Below the pieces are notes generated by a model. The model saw nothing but the letters and a program-made list of their open reading frames with translations, was not told the origin of the DNA and did not search any database. A DNA stretch of 41,613 nucleotides, taken from Acidimicrobiaceae bacterium. Its GTDB lineage: Bacteria > Actinomycetota > Acidimicrobiia > Acidimicrobiales > Palsa-688. The DNA lies in contig PMHH01000179.1 of the NCBI GenBank assembly GCA_003156595.1, positions 1 to 41,613 on the forward strand, in the 5' to 3' direction. The first letter of the stretch is position 1, and every line of letters starts with the position of its first letter. Positions 1-7,821 of the stretch are shown piece after piece. Both the position numbers and the translations under genes were made by a program.

Positions 1-2
1 GC

Positions 3-68
3 GGCGGCTTCCCCGCCGACCGAGTCTCGCGCATCACCACCGAGATCGACCCCTCCACCGGCGACTAG
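3..68 (+). CDS. 3' end of an unidentified gene cut by the window edge
   Basis: Frame 3 is open from the first base to a TAG at 66-68 and encodes a 21-residue tail ending in PSTGD. It sits 10 bases before the GTG of the OsmC-like gene on the same strand, so the two could be co-transcribed. There is too little sequence to name a family. The other two frames are also open here, so this is only the most economical reading. Confidence 0.4.
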   Translation, partial: GGFPADRVSRITTEIDPSTGD

Positions 69-78
69 GCGCCAGGCC

Positions 79-579
79 GTGGACGCCGCCCAGCTAAAAG
101 ACATCCAGCGCCCCATCAAACAGCGCTACCGCGACGACCCAGGAGCGGCAATCATCACCCTGCGAGCACAGGGGCAGCTCTCAGACAGCGAGGTGGCCTG
201 CTCGGTGGCGACCGGTCACGCCCTGGTCGAAGCGGGGTTACACCCCGCCACCGGCGGCGACGGCTCGCTGGCCTGCTCAGGCGACATGCTGCTCCAAGCT
301 CTCGTGGCCTGCGCCGGCGTCACCCTCCGCTCGGTCGCCACCAACCGCGGCATCGAGGTGACCGGAACGATCACCGCCGAAGGCGACCTCGACTTTCGGG
401 GCACGCTCGGCGTCGACCGGGATACCCCGGTCGGTTTCGGTGAGATCCGCCTGCTCTTCAACCTCCACTCCACCGCCCCGTCCGACGACCTCGACCAGCT
501 CGTGGCAACCACCGAACGGTACTGCGTCATCTACCAGACCCTGGCCGCGCCACCTCGACTCGTGGTTCACCGCACCTGA
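79..579 (+). CDS. OsmC family protein
   Basis: This 166-residue protein is predicted to be a cytosolic OsmC/Ohr-like protein. Members reduce organic hydroperoxides with two cysteines, although many paralogues have no proven peroxidase role. The central block CSGDMLLQALVACAGVT (about residues 66-82) matches the OsmC helix that carries the first conserved cysteine (ALVACAG). A second cysteine lies in RYCVIYQTL near residue 149. Length is close to the usual 140-180. The GTG start at 79 has no strong Shine-Dalgarno, so translation may be coupled to the upstream partial gene 10 bases away. The remaining doubt is peroxidase versus generic OsmC-like protein. Confidence 0.85.
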   Translation: MDAAQLKDIQRPIKQRYRDDPGAAIITLRAQGQLSDSEVACSVATGHALVEAGLHPATGGDGSLACSGDMLLQALVACAGVTLRSVATNRGIEVTGTITAEGDLDFRGTLGVDRDTPVGFGEIRLLFNLHSTAPSDDLDQLVATTERYCVIYQTLAAPPRLVVHRT

Positions 580-738
580 CACACGTCGAAACGCGCCCCA
601 CCAAGCCAGCAGGAAAAGCGAGATCGCCAGAGTGGCATCCAAGGCGGGTCCCCGGTCGGTGACTGCCGCCAGCAGGGCCAGACCGATTCCGCAAGTACCC
701 ACGTGCAGTCGTCTTCAGCGAATTCTTTCCGCCCAAGC

Positions 739-807
739 TTGACAGCCATACTATCAGTATGACAAGATCCATACCGAGAGTATGACTCCGACGTACCACA
801 GGTACGT
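739..807 (+). promoter_or_regulatory. Promoter-like region with three palindromes upstream of the lectin gene
   Basis: A perfect -35 hexamer TTGACA lies at 739-744, and CAAGAT at 763-768 could be a weak -10 with 18-bp spacing. The palindrome CATACTATCAGTATG (747-761) lies between them. A second copy, CATAC-N5-GTATG (770-784), is centred 23 bp downstream. A third, unrelated perfect palindrome is ACGTACC-ACA-GGTACGT (791-807). Both CATAC palindromes are preceded by C and followed by AC, so they look like duplicated operators for one dimeric repressor. The lectin start is about 100 bases further on, leaving a long leader. The remainder of 580-909 shows nothing else I can support. Confidence 0.6.
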
Positions 808-909
808 TGGATTGGAAATAGGGCAAACAACGGGGGCCCCGACGCTTTCGATGGTGGCTTGTCCCACCCTGAGAGCGGCGCGGCCCGCCCCTACACGACA
901 AGGAGAAAG

Positions 910-1467
910 ATGATGAAAAGAGCATTCAGCAAACTGCTAGCAAGCGTTGTAACAGTGGCAACCGCCTCTAGTCTGGCGTTGCTGGCGTTCCCGTCGGTAG
1001 CCCACGCCGATACCGACCTTTACGCGATCGAGAGCGGCTTGAGCGGCAAGTGCCTCCAGCCCGCCCCGGGAGATCTGGCCCAATCAACCGGGGACGCGAT
1101 TGTTGAGGAGCCCTGCAACGGCAACTCCCTTCAGCAATGGGGGGTACAGGGCTCCGGACATGACATCAACTTCGAGAACGAGGGAAGCGGGTGGTGCCTT
1201 GATGCCTTGGGTGGGGCCACCGACGGAACCCGCATCGTGCAGTGGAACTGTGAGCCGATCACCAACCAAAACTGGGGCTGGGGTGGTTATGGCGGAAACA
1301 ATTTGGTGTCGTGGGTTGCCAACAGCGGGACCCAGTCCATCTTCACACCGGGAGTGGCCAACGGCACCGCGGTGGAGTTGTATGCCAGCACCTTCAACGC
1401 CGACGAGTACTTCGAACTCGTCGTGAATGGCTGGATCACCGAGTGCAACCCGTGTGGCTGGCTTTAA
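910..1467 (+). CDS. Secreted ricin-type beta-trefoil (R-type lectin) protein
   Basis: The protein has a classical Sec signal peptide: MMKR, a hydrophobic stretch, then a cleavage motif FPSVAHA before DTDL. The mature part of about 150 residues resembles one RICIN/CBM13 beta-trefoil, with the Q-x-W signature as QQWGV near residue 85 and a related NQNWGW later, plus paired cysteines around GKCLQP, EEPCNG, SGWCLD and QWNCEP. Such domains bind carbohydrate; no catalytic domain is attached. I start it at 910 because AAGGAGAAAG lies directly upstream (899-908) and the signal peptide begins there; the longer reading from 859 has no purpose. ATG 913 is an equally good start. The gene is monocistronic, between a palindromic promoter region and a strong terminator. 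Confidence 0.85.
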   Translation: MMKRAFSKLLASVVTVATASSLALLAFPSVAHADTDLYAIESGLSGKCLQPAPGDLAQSTGDAIVEEPCNGNSLQQWGVQGSGHDINFENEGSGWCLDALGGATDGTRIVQWNCEPITNQNWGWGGYGGNNLVSWVANSGTQSIFTPGVANGTAVELYASTFNADEYFELVVNGWITECNPCGWL

Positions 1468-1487
1468 TGGTCCACGGGTAGCCGGGC

Positions 1488-1525
1488 AGAAGAGCGCCGA
1501 ACCGCGAATGGTTCGGCGCTCTTCT
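1488..1525 (+). terminator. Hairpin terminator after the lectin gene
   Basis: A perfect 16-bp inverted repeat (arms 1488-1503 and 1510-1525, loop GCGAAT) begins 20 bases after the lectin stop. The 3' arm ends in CTCTTCT followed by GTCTC, so the U-tract is weak, but the stem is very stable. It is the clearest terminator in the window. Confidence 0.85.
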
Positions 1526-1735
1526 GTCTCTACGAGTTGCAGGCTGACTCCCAGAGCGTCCGGAGTCGGCTCGACGGTCTGGCGGCAGCGTACATACGGC
1601 TGGAAAGGACCAGGGCGTGCCGGTACCGGACCAGCGCTGTTACGAGATTCTGAGCCTGGCCGGGCGAAGCTGAGAAGACAAGGCGAGGTTCGATAAGAAT
1701 GCCTCGCGCACGTTGGACCGACGTAGGGGAAACTA

Positions 1736-3561
1736 GTGCCAGCAAGGATCGAGGACTACGCCATCATCGGTGACACCAGAACGGTCGCGTTGGTCGATCG
1801 CCACGGATCTATCGACTGGTGGTGCGCCCCGCGAATCGATTCCGGGGCGGCCTTTGCAGCTCTGCTGGGGACCAAAGACAATGGTCGCTGGTTGATTGCC
1901 CCCAAGGAAGCTGTCCTGTCCGTGTCCCGCAGCTACGAAAAGGAGACACTGGTCCTGGAGACCGTATTCGAGACCGCATCAGGCCGCGTGGCGGTGATCG
2001 ACTTTATGCCGCCCAACTACACGGACCCCACCGTTCATCGGATCGTGGAGGGGCGGGATGGCACGGCGGAGATGGAAATGGAGTTGATCGTACGATTCGA
2101 GTACGGGGCCATCACCCCCTGGGTTACTGCCACCGGCGACGGTCTAGTGATGGTTGCGGGCAGCGACGGCCTGCGCTTCCACAGTCCCGTTCCGCTGACC
2201 GGAAAAGACCAAGCCACCGTGGCCTCCTTTGAGATTGACCCAAACACGCGCCGATCATTTTGCTCACCTGGTTCCCCTCGACGGGACCGACCCCTCCTCC
2301 ACTGGACAGCCTGGCGGCCCGAACTCACGCCCGGCGTTGGTGGCGCGACTGGGTCAGTCGTTGCACCTACGAGGGCGAATGGCGCGACGACGTAATCCGA
2401 TCGCTGATAACCCTCAAAGCCCTGACCTACGAGCCAACTGGGGCGGTGTGTGCTGCCGCCACTACGTCCTTGCCGGAGCAGCTCGGAGGTGCTCGCAACT
2501 GGGACTACCGTTATTCGTGGTTACGCGACGCCACCTTTACCTTGGCGGCGTTTCTACTTTCTGGCTATACCGACGAAGCGGCCGCTTGGATCCGTTGGCT
2601 CCGACGGGCAGTGGCTGGCAGCCCGGGCGAGTTGCAAATCATGTACGGCGTCGGCGGCGAGCGGCGCCTCACTGAGTTCGAACTCGATGCGCTTCCGGGC
2701 TACCAGGAGTCAAGGCCGGTGCGGATCGGCAACCAGGCCTCGACGCAATTCCAGCTCGACGTATTTGGCGAAGTGTTGGACTCAGCGCTGACCGCAGCCA
2801 GAAACGCCTTCCCCCGGGAGGTCGACTGGAGTGCAGACCTACTGTTGGCCATCCTGGACCACCTGGAGCAGGTCTGGGACCAACCCGACGACGGGATCTG
2901 GGAGGTGCGCGGCCCGCGCCGCAATTTCACGCACTCAAAGGTCATGGCCTGGGTGGCGTTCGACCGGGCTATCCGACTAGCGCAGGACTACCAGACTCTG
3001 CCAGAGGATCGAGTGGCGCACTGGACGCAGCTGCGGGATCGGATCCATGACCAGGTTTGTGACAGAGGCTTCGACAAGGACACCAACTCCTTCACCCAGT
3101 ACTACGGGTCCACGTTGCTCGACGCCAGTCTGCTGATGCTCGGTCCCGTGGGCTTCCTCCCACCCGACGATCCCCGTATCGTGGGCACGGTAGCGGCCAT
3201 CCAGAAGGAGTTGGTCGAGGACGGCTACGTTCGCCGGTATCAACTCGATGGCGGCGTCGATGGGCTCGCAGGGACCGAGGGTACATTCCTGATGACCACC
3301 TTCTGGCTGGCCGACAATCTGGCCCTCATGGGTCGCGTCGACGAAGCCCGAGAGATTTTCGAGCGTCTGCGCGCCCTCAGCAACGACGTCGGCTTACTGT
3401 CCGAAGAATACGACCCCTCCAAAGGTCGTATGCTCGGCAACTTCCCACAGGCCTTCTCTCACGTGTCGCTGATCAACACGGCCGCCAATCTGTCCACGCC
3501 ACGAGGGCCATCGCTCATGCGAAGTGGCCAGGTCGGAGTAGCCCCACGCCGTCCGCGCTGA
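1736..3561 (+). pseudogene. GH15 family glucoamylase/trehalase-like protein, split by a one-base frameshift
   Basis: Two overlapping frames together encode one GH15-type (alpha/alpha)6 enzyme of about 608 residues, the usual length for actinobacterial GH15 trehalase/glucoamylase-like proteins. The first frame (GTG 1736) begins IEDYAIIGDTRTVALVDRHG and covers the N-terminal beta-domain. It leaves the family alignment at TRRSF and runs to a stop at 2395. The second frame resumes with LLTWFPSTGPTPPPLD and carries EQLGGARNWDYRYSWLRD, RPVRIGNQAS, GIWEVRGPRRNFTHSK and LLSEEYDP, the motifs that hold the general acid and base glutamates in this family. Adding one T to the T-run at 2258-2261 restores a continuous frame through F-L-L-T-W-F-P. 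This is therefore either a sequencing error or a recent inactivation. The GGGGA before GTG 1736 is a weak ribosome site. Confidence 0.85.
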
Positions 3562-3577
3562 GACCGAATATCGGTCT
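3561..3577. terminator. Short palindrome after the GH15 gene
   Basis: The perfect inverted repeat AGACCGA-ATA-TCGGTCT starts on the last base of the GH15 stop codon. There is no T-tract. It may be a weak bidirectional terminator between this gene and the convergent formate dehydrogenase gene that ends at 3645. Confidence 0.35.
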
Positions 3578-3644
3578 ACTGCATCACTTCGCCAGCCGGT
3601 GGAGGGGAATGGAGCACAAGAGCCCGATCAGATCGATCCAAGGA

Positions 3645-4832
3645 TCACTGTCCGCTACTCCCCGGGCTCGCCGTCCCGCCAAGGCTATATGAGACTGCGC
3701 CAGTGCCGGCGAGATGCCCCCCGTGCACGATGAGATACTCCTCTCGGATAGGTGTCCCGCCGAAGTAAGCCTCGAGGATCTCGCGGGTTCCGGCCGCGTA
3801 GCGGGCTTGGGCTGACAACGAGGTACCTGATGTATGCGGGGTCATGGCGTTGTAGGGCATTTCACGCCACGGGTGGTCGGCAGGCGGGGGCTGCGGGTAC
3901 CAGACGTCGCCTGCGTACCCGGCTAGCTGTCCCGATTCCAAGGCCCGCACCACGGCGTCGCGGTCCATGATGGCGCCGCGGGCCGTGTTGACGATGTAGG
4001 AGCCTCGCTTCATTTGACCTAGCAGTTCGTCGTTGAAGAGTTGGTAGGTCTCCGGGACGAGTGGGCTGTGGATCGACAGCACGTCAACGCTGGTGGCGAG
4101 CGATCGGGCGTCGGGGTGGAAGGTCAGGCCGAGTTCCTGCTCTGTCTCTGCTGGCAGTCGGCGCTTGTCGCTGTAGTGCAGGTGGACGTCGAAGGGGGCC
4201 AGGCGGCGCAGGACCGCCAGGCCGATCCGACCGGCGGCGAGCACTCCAACGTTCATGCCTTCGAGGTCGTACGAGCGCTCGACGCAGTCGGCGATATTCC
4301 ATCCGCCCTTTACGGCCCACTCGTGGGAAGGGACGAAGTTGCGGACGAGAGCGAGGATTTGCATGACCGCGTGCTCGGACACGCTGACGCTGTTGCACCA
4401 GGTGACCTCGGCGACTGTGATCCCTCTTGCGATAGCCGCGTTGAGATCGACGTGGTCCGATCCGATTCCCGCGGTGACGGCGAGTTTGAGATTCGGTGCT
4501 TTCGCGATGCGCTCCTCGGTCAGGTAGGCCGGCCAGAAGGGCTGAGAGATGACGACGTCGGCGTCGACGAGTTCCTTCTCGAACGTCGAGTTCGCGCCCT
4601 CCTTGTCGGATGTCACTACCAGGGCGTGGCCGGCAGTCGCCAGGTACTGACGAAGTCCTAGTGCTCCCGAGACGCATCCGAGCAGCTCGCCGGGTGTGAA
4701 GTCGATGGCCGCGGGACTGGGGAGTGTCGTGCCGTCGGGGTAGTGCTCCAGGGTGGGGATGTCATCTCGCGCGTACTTGGGCGGGTAGCCGTTGACAGGG
4801 TCGGGGTACAGCACACACAGGATCTTGGCCAT
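3645..4832 (-). CDS. fdh: NAD-dependent formate dehydrogenase
   Basis: This 395-residue cytosolic enzyme of the D-2-hydroxyacid dehydrogenase superfamily should oxidise formate to CO2 with reduction of NAD+. It closely follows the Pseudomonas sp. 101 type in order and numbering: WCNSVSVSEH with Asn147, NAD-binding AAGRIG at 199-204, HYSDKRR with the NAD-selective Asp222, NTARG with Arg285, WYPQPPP with Gln314 and PHTSG with His333. These equal the family's catalytic N146, R284, Q313 and H332 shifted by one. AAGGAGG lies 12 bases before the ATG. It is the last gene of a minus-strand series (MBL hydrolase, SDR, small ORF, esterase, FDH), 68 bases after the esterase. It could supply NADH during C1 or formaldehyde metabolism. 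No metal-dependent FDH subunits are present. Confidence 0.95.
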   Translation of the reverse strand: MAKILCVLYPDPVNGYPPKYARDDIPTLEHYPDGTTLPSPAAIDFTPGELLGCVSGALGLRQYLATAGHALVVTSDKEGANSTFEKELVDADVVISQPFWPAYLTEERIAKAPNLKLAVTAGIGSDHVDLNAAIARGITVAEVTWCNSVSVSEHAVMQILALVRNFVPSHEWAVKGGWNIADCVERSYDLEGMNVGVLAAGRIGLAVLRRLAPFDVHLHYSDKRRLPAETEQELGLTFHPDARSLATSVDVLSIHSPLVPETYQLFNDELLGQMKRGSYIVNTARGAIMDRDAVVRALESGQLAGYAGDVWYPQPPPADHPWREMPYNAMTPHTSGTSLSAQARYAAGTREILEAYFGGTPIREEYLIVHGGHLAGTGAVSYSLGGTASPGSSGQ

Positions 4833-4900
4833 GGCTTGGGAGTTCCTCCTTGGAGCTAGGGGTGCTCGGCCGTCGGGCGAACGATTGTATTGGCGTGGGT

Positions 4901-5689
4901 CTACTCGGTCCCGAATGCTCGCCGGAGGACGGCTCCTGCGAGACTGATCGCCGCCTGCGTCGATTCGGAGTGACCGAGGGCGTTGAGGCGCATGAAGTCG
5001 TGGATCGTGCCGTTGAAGCGCACGGACGTCGTGAGGACGCCGGCGTTACGGAGCTTGTCGGCGTAGGCCTCGCCTTGGTCGCGGAGTACGTCGTTTTCGC
5101 TTTCGGAGTCCTCTGCGTTGGCATCGGTCATCGGGTAGTAGAGGGATTGGTGGACGAACCGGACGTCACCGCGTTGCTTCGCCATGATGGCCAGGACCGT
5201 GGCCATGTTCCCCCCGGCTGAGTCACCGGCGACGGCGATACGGGTCGTGTCGAAGCCGCCGCTTGTGCCCTGCTGGATGATCCACTGGGCCGCGGCGTAG
5301 GACTGCTCATTCTGCGTCGGGTACTTCGCCTCGGGCGCTAGTGAGTACTCGACGAACGCGACGACGGCGTTGGCTCCGACGGCCAGCCGCCGGGTGAGAA
5401 GGTCGTGGGTGACAGAACTCCCCAGGATCCATCCGCCTCCGTGGAGGTACACTATGACTGGCAAGGGGCTCGCGACGCCTTGGGGCCTGACGAGGCGGAC
5501 CCTCACCTGACCGAAGTTCGACGGCACGGTGACCCATGATTCGTCGATGTCGGGCATAGGAATGGGAGCCGATTGGGCTGCTGCGACCGCCTTACGGGCA
5601 TCGGACAAGGGGACCGCCGCGAGCGGTGGCGCCTTGGACAGCGCATCGGTGAGCTGCTTGGCCGACTTTTCCAGGTTGAAGGTCGTCAT
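4901..5689 (-). CDS. HSL-family alpha/beta hydrolase (esterase) with an internal deletion
   Basis: This carboxylesterase/lipase-like protein of the hormone-sensitive-lipase family has the oxyanion motif HGGGW (about residue 84) and the nucleophile elbow GDSAGG. The C-terminal block DVLRDQGEAYADKL carries the acidic residue and GTIHDFM the histidine. All three triad positions therefore remain. Homologues are about 310-320 residues, whereas this one has 262. The sequence goes from YYPMTDAN almost directly to ENDVLRD, losing about 55 residues that normally include the cap-side helices and the strand before the acid. The frame is intact across the junction (about 5098-5125). I start at ATG 5689 because GGAAGGTGA precedes it and MTTFNLEKSAK is the usual N-terminus. 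Activity is doubtful. Confidence 0.8.
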   Translation of the reverse strand: MTTFNLEKSAKQLTDALSKAPPLAAVPLSDARKAVAAAQSAPIPMPDIDESWVTVPSNFGQVRVRLVRPQGVASPLPVIVYLHGGGWILGSSVTHDLLTRRLAVGANAVVAFVEYSLAPEAKYPTQNEQSYAAAQWIIQQGTSGGFDTTRIAVAGDSAGGNMATVLAIMAKQRGDVRFVHQSLYYPMTDANAEDSESENDVLRDQGEAYADKLRNAGVLTTSVRFNGTIHDFMRLNALGHSESTQAAISLAGAVLRRAFGTE

Positions 5690-5693
5690 GGGG

Positions 5694-5849
5694 TCACCTT
5701 CCCTCCACGAACTCGAAGACAGCCCCGTCGATGTCTCGGGCGAGCCCACTTCCCGACGAACCGAGGGACCCCGCCAGGGTCCAGCCGGTTTCCTCCGAGG
5801 GCAGATCGGCAGTGATGTCGCCGGTCACGACCGCAACTCGCTCAGACAT
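5694..5849 (-). CDS. 51-residue ORF wedged between SDR and esterase genes
   Basis: An ATG at 5849 opens a 51-codon frame ending at TGA 5694-5696. It starts 6 bases after the SDR stop and ends 4 bases before the esterase ATG, a spacing that suggests a real, translationally coupled gene. The N-terminus MSERVAVVTGD resembles the first strand of a Rossmann or SDR protein, but no nucleotide-binding glycine pattern follows, and the rest (ending AVFEFVEGR) is unfamiliar. It may be the remnant of a second dehydrogenase after an in-frame deletion, like the shortened esterase next to it, or a small protein. Third codon positions are GC-rich, which fits coding sequence. Confidence 0.4.
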   Translation of the reverse strand: MSERVAVVTGDITADLPSEETGWTLAGSLGSSGSGLARDIDGAVFEFVEGR

Positions 5850-5855
5850 CACGCC

Positions 5856-6554
5856 CTATTCGCCCGTGAAGCGGAACTCGGACTGCCAAGGACCGTCGAA
5901 ATGAACGACCTCCCAATAACGCTTGGCGATGTTCTGGGGATCGAAGGCGGTGCCCGCAACGATCTGCCCAGCGATCGTCAATGTCGCCACCCGGATGCCA
6001 TCTGGCTCCAAATCGGCTCCGAGCATGGTGGCGGCGGATCGCAGCGCGGCTTTGCCGAGGGAGACGGTCGCCAGGGCTGGGATCGGGTGATCTGCGAAAC
6101 CGCCTCCCGTCACGATGATGGTGCCGGAGCCGCCCACCCGCATGGCCGGGGCGGCGACCTGCGTCACGACGATGGCGCTGATGACGTCAACCGCATAGGC
6201 CGTCTGCAGGTGCTCGACGCTCGAGCTCAGGAGCTTGTCCGGAGCCCCCATGACTGCGTTGTAGATGATAAGCCCGGGAGCACCCTGCTCGTCATATAAC
6301 CTAACCATCCGAGCTCGCAGACCTTCAGGGTCGCTGGCGTCTGCGGCGATCGTGTCAATGTGGGCTCCGGTGTCAGCCAGGCCGTCAGCGAGATCAGCGA
6401 GTCCGTCCGTGCTGCGAGCCACCAAGGTCACTCGATAGCCGCCGTCGGCGAAGCGACGAGCCACGGCCATCCCAAGACCCGGCCCGGCACCGACCAGCAG
6501 AAGGTGGCGGTTGTCGATCGAGGATCCGGAGTCGCCTACTGAGTCGTCGGGCAT
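5856..6554 (-). CDS. Atypical short-chain dehydrogenase/reductase
   Basis: This 232-residue Rossmann-fold protein has the cofactor motif GAGPGLGMAVARRFA (about residues 23-37), a variant of TGxxxGxG, and VARS after strand 2, which suggests NADP(H). The NNAG motif is replaced by YNAV. In the catalytic segment ATVSLGKAALR the lysine of YxxxK is present, but the position of the tyrosine is valine. It is thus a divergent SDR that may have lost classical oxidoreductase chemistry or use another residue. AAAGGAAG precedes the ATG. It lies 198 bases after the MBL gene and directly before the small ORF and esterase. Its substrate is unknown. Confidence 0.85.
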   Translation of the reverse strand: MPDDSVGDSGSSIDNRHLLLVGAGPGLGMAVARRFADGGYRVTLVARSTDGLADLADGLADTGAHIDTIAADASDPEGLRARMVRLYDEQGAPGLIIYNAVMGAPDKLLSSSVEHLQTAYAVDVISAIVVTQVAAPAMRVGGSGTIIVTGGGFADHPIPALATVSLGKAALRSAATMLGADLEPDGIRVATLTIAGQIVAGTAFDPQNIAKRYWEVVHFDGPWQSEFRFTGE

Positions 6555-6690
6555 GAGCCTGCTTCCTTTCGCATCGAATGTTGTCCTGGGAGGTAGCCCT
6601 CACATCGTTTGCCAGCCCGGACGGACTCGCATCTAGGAAACCCCTAGTCGGTTGCTGACCCGTGAGTGTCCGAGCCGACCCTTCCCTAGT

Positions 6691-6756
6691 TCGATGCCGC
6701 CGGTGCTCGTCCATCGAGGACAGGAGGTTCCGGTACTGTTCATCGCCGAGACTCAC
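6691..6756 (-). other. Possible gene-start remnant coupled to the MBL stop
   Basis: A GTG at 6756 overlaps the MBL-fold stop codon as GTGA and opens a frame beginning V-SLGDEQYRNLLSSMDEHRR. That reads like a natural helical N-terminus, and the overlap is typical of coupled genes. Further on the frame becomes unconvincing and runs into the SDR gene in a different frame until 6394. I mark only the credible part. It may be the start of a deleted gene, or chance. Confidence 0.25.
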
Positions 6757-7691
6757 GGATGAACCTGCGACGCGTAGCCAAGGTCGAGGCGCATCGATTG
6801 GACGACCTGGAACGTGGTACTGGCAGTGAAGAGGTCTGCGGCCTCGAGAATGCCCGAGTACTTCTCGATGACCGGCGCCGCCGCGGCTGCTGTGGTCGCG
6901 TTCAGATACTCCCTGATCGCGGCCCAGGTGTTGTCAGCGTGCTTCGCGAAATAGAGCGTGGGATCGATGGTGTCCAGCGCCTTTCGTGAGCTGTCCCCGA
7001 TGTCTGCCATGTACCGCCGGTGCGTGGCAACGTCGTGGCGCGTCCCAAGCCGGTTCATGTGACCAGCAATGAAGTACTTCCACGGGTAGGTGAGCGCGTA
7101 GTCAGCCGCCCCGATGTAGCCGGGTATGTCGTTGGCCAGGTTGCTGTGGCAGACCGCTGCGGAACCTGGGTTCACTATGTCGACAAGCATGAGCGCGGCA
7201 TGACCGGGCAGATGGATAAAGATGTTGTCGGGCGAGTGATTGGAGCCGTGCCAGGCCAGCTCGATCCGCTCGCCGCCGATCTCGAGGGTGCGGCGGTCCA
7301 AGAAGGTTTCCTCTGGTGCGGGCCTCGCCGGGTCGTCGTCACGCAGCAGTAGCTTTCGCGTCTCTTCGTGGCCGATGCGGGTGATGTTCCGGTCAAACAG
7401 CGAGGACGCCCCGGCGTGATCGGCGTGGTGATGCGAATAGATGAGATAGGTCACTTTGTTGCTTACGCCGGTGGCCGTGGCGACCTCATCCACGGCACGC
7501 TGAATGTTGTGACCGATAGTGGCAGGCGCGTCGAACAGCACGACGCCCTCGGATGTCGTCATGAACGCACACTGGTAGGTCCCGTCCGTGATTCGGTAGA
7601 GGTTCCCCTCGACCCGCCCGACGTAGTAGCCCTGCCCGCTGATGCTGGGGGCGATCGCCACACCATCCACTGTGTGGCACCGTAACGTCAC
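6753..7691 (-). CDS. Metallo-beta-lactamase-fold hydrolase
   Basis: This 312-residue MBL-fold hydrolase has the zinc motif SHHHADHAG (HxHxDH, about residues 86-94). Further candidate metal ligands lie in NHSPDN (His about 151) and AGHM (about 210). The N-terminal segment GNLYRITDGTYQCAFMTTSEGVVLFDAP is typical of the family's first beta-sandwich. There is no signal peptide, so it is probably cytosolic. It starts with GTG at 7691, 130 bases from the divergent LAL regulator, and heads the minus-strand series that ends in formate dehydrogenase. Glyoxalase II-like thioester hydrolysis would fit a detoxification context, but the specific substrate is not visible. Confidence 0.85.
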   Translation of the reverse strand: MTLRCHTVDGVAIAPSISGQGYYVGRVEGNLYRITDGTYQCAFMTTSEGVVLFDAPATIGHNIQRAVDEVATATGVSNKVTYLIYSHHHADHAGASSLFDRNITRIGHEETRKLLLRDDDPARPAPEETFLDRRTLEIGGERIELAWHGSNHSPDNIFIHLPGHAALMLVDIVNPGSAAVCHSNLANDIPGYIGAADYALTYPWKYFIAGHMNRLGTRHDVATHRRYMADIGDSSRKALDTIDPTLYFAKHADNTWAAIREYLNATTAAAAAPVIEKYSGILEAADLFTASTTFQVVQSMRLDLGYASQVHP

Positions 7692-7821
7692 TGCGGGGCG
7701 TTCGAATCCAGGAATTCCTTAGCTTAGTCGTGGCAACTCCAGCCGTACCCCCGAGCGCCGTTCTCGGCAATGATGTCCGTCGAAGAGGGAATGGTTCGTT
7801 CGGTTTTCGTCAGGAGGGCAG
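7692..7821. promoter_or_regulatory. Divergent intergenic region with a palindrome and a strong ribosome site
   Basis: This 130-bp region separates the divergent MBL and LAL-regulator genes and must hold both promoters. It contains the perfect 10-bp palindrome AGGAATTCCT (7710-7719) close to the MBL start. AGGAGGG (7812-7818) is an ideal Shine-Dalgarno and fixes the regulator start at the unusual TTG 7822. No clear -35/-10 pair can be assigned. Confidence 0.5.
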
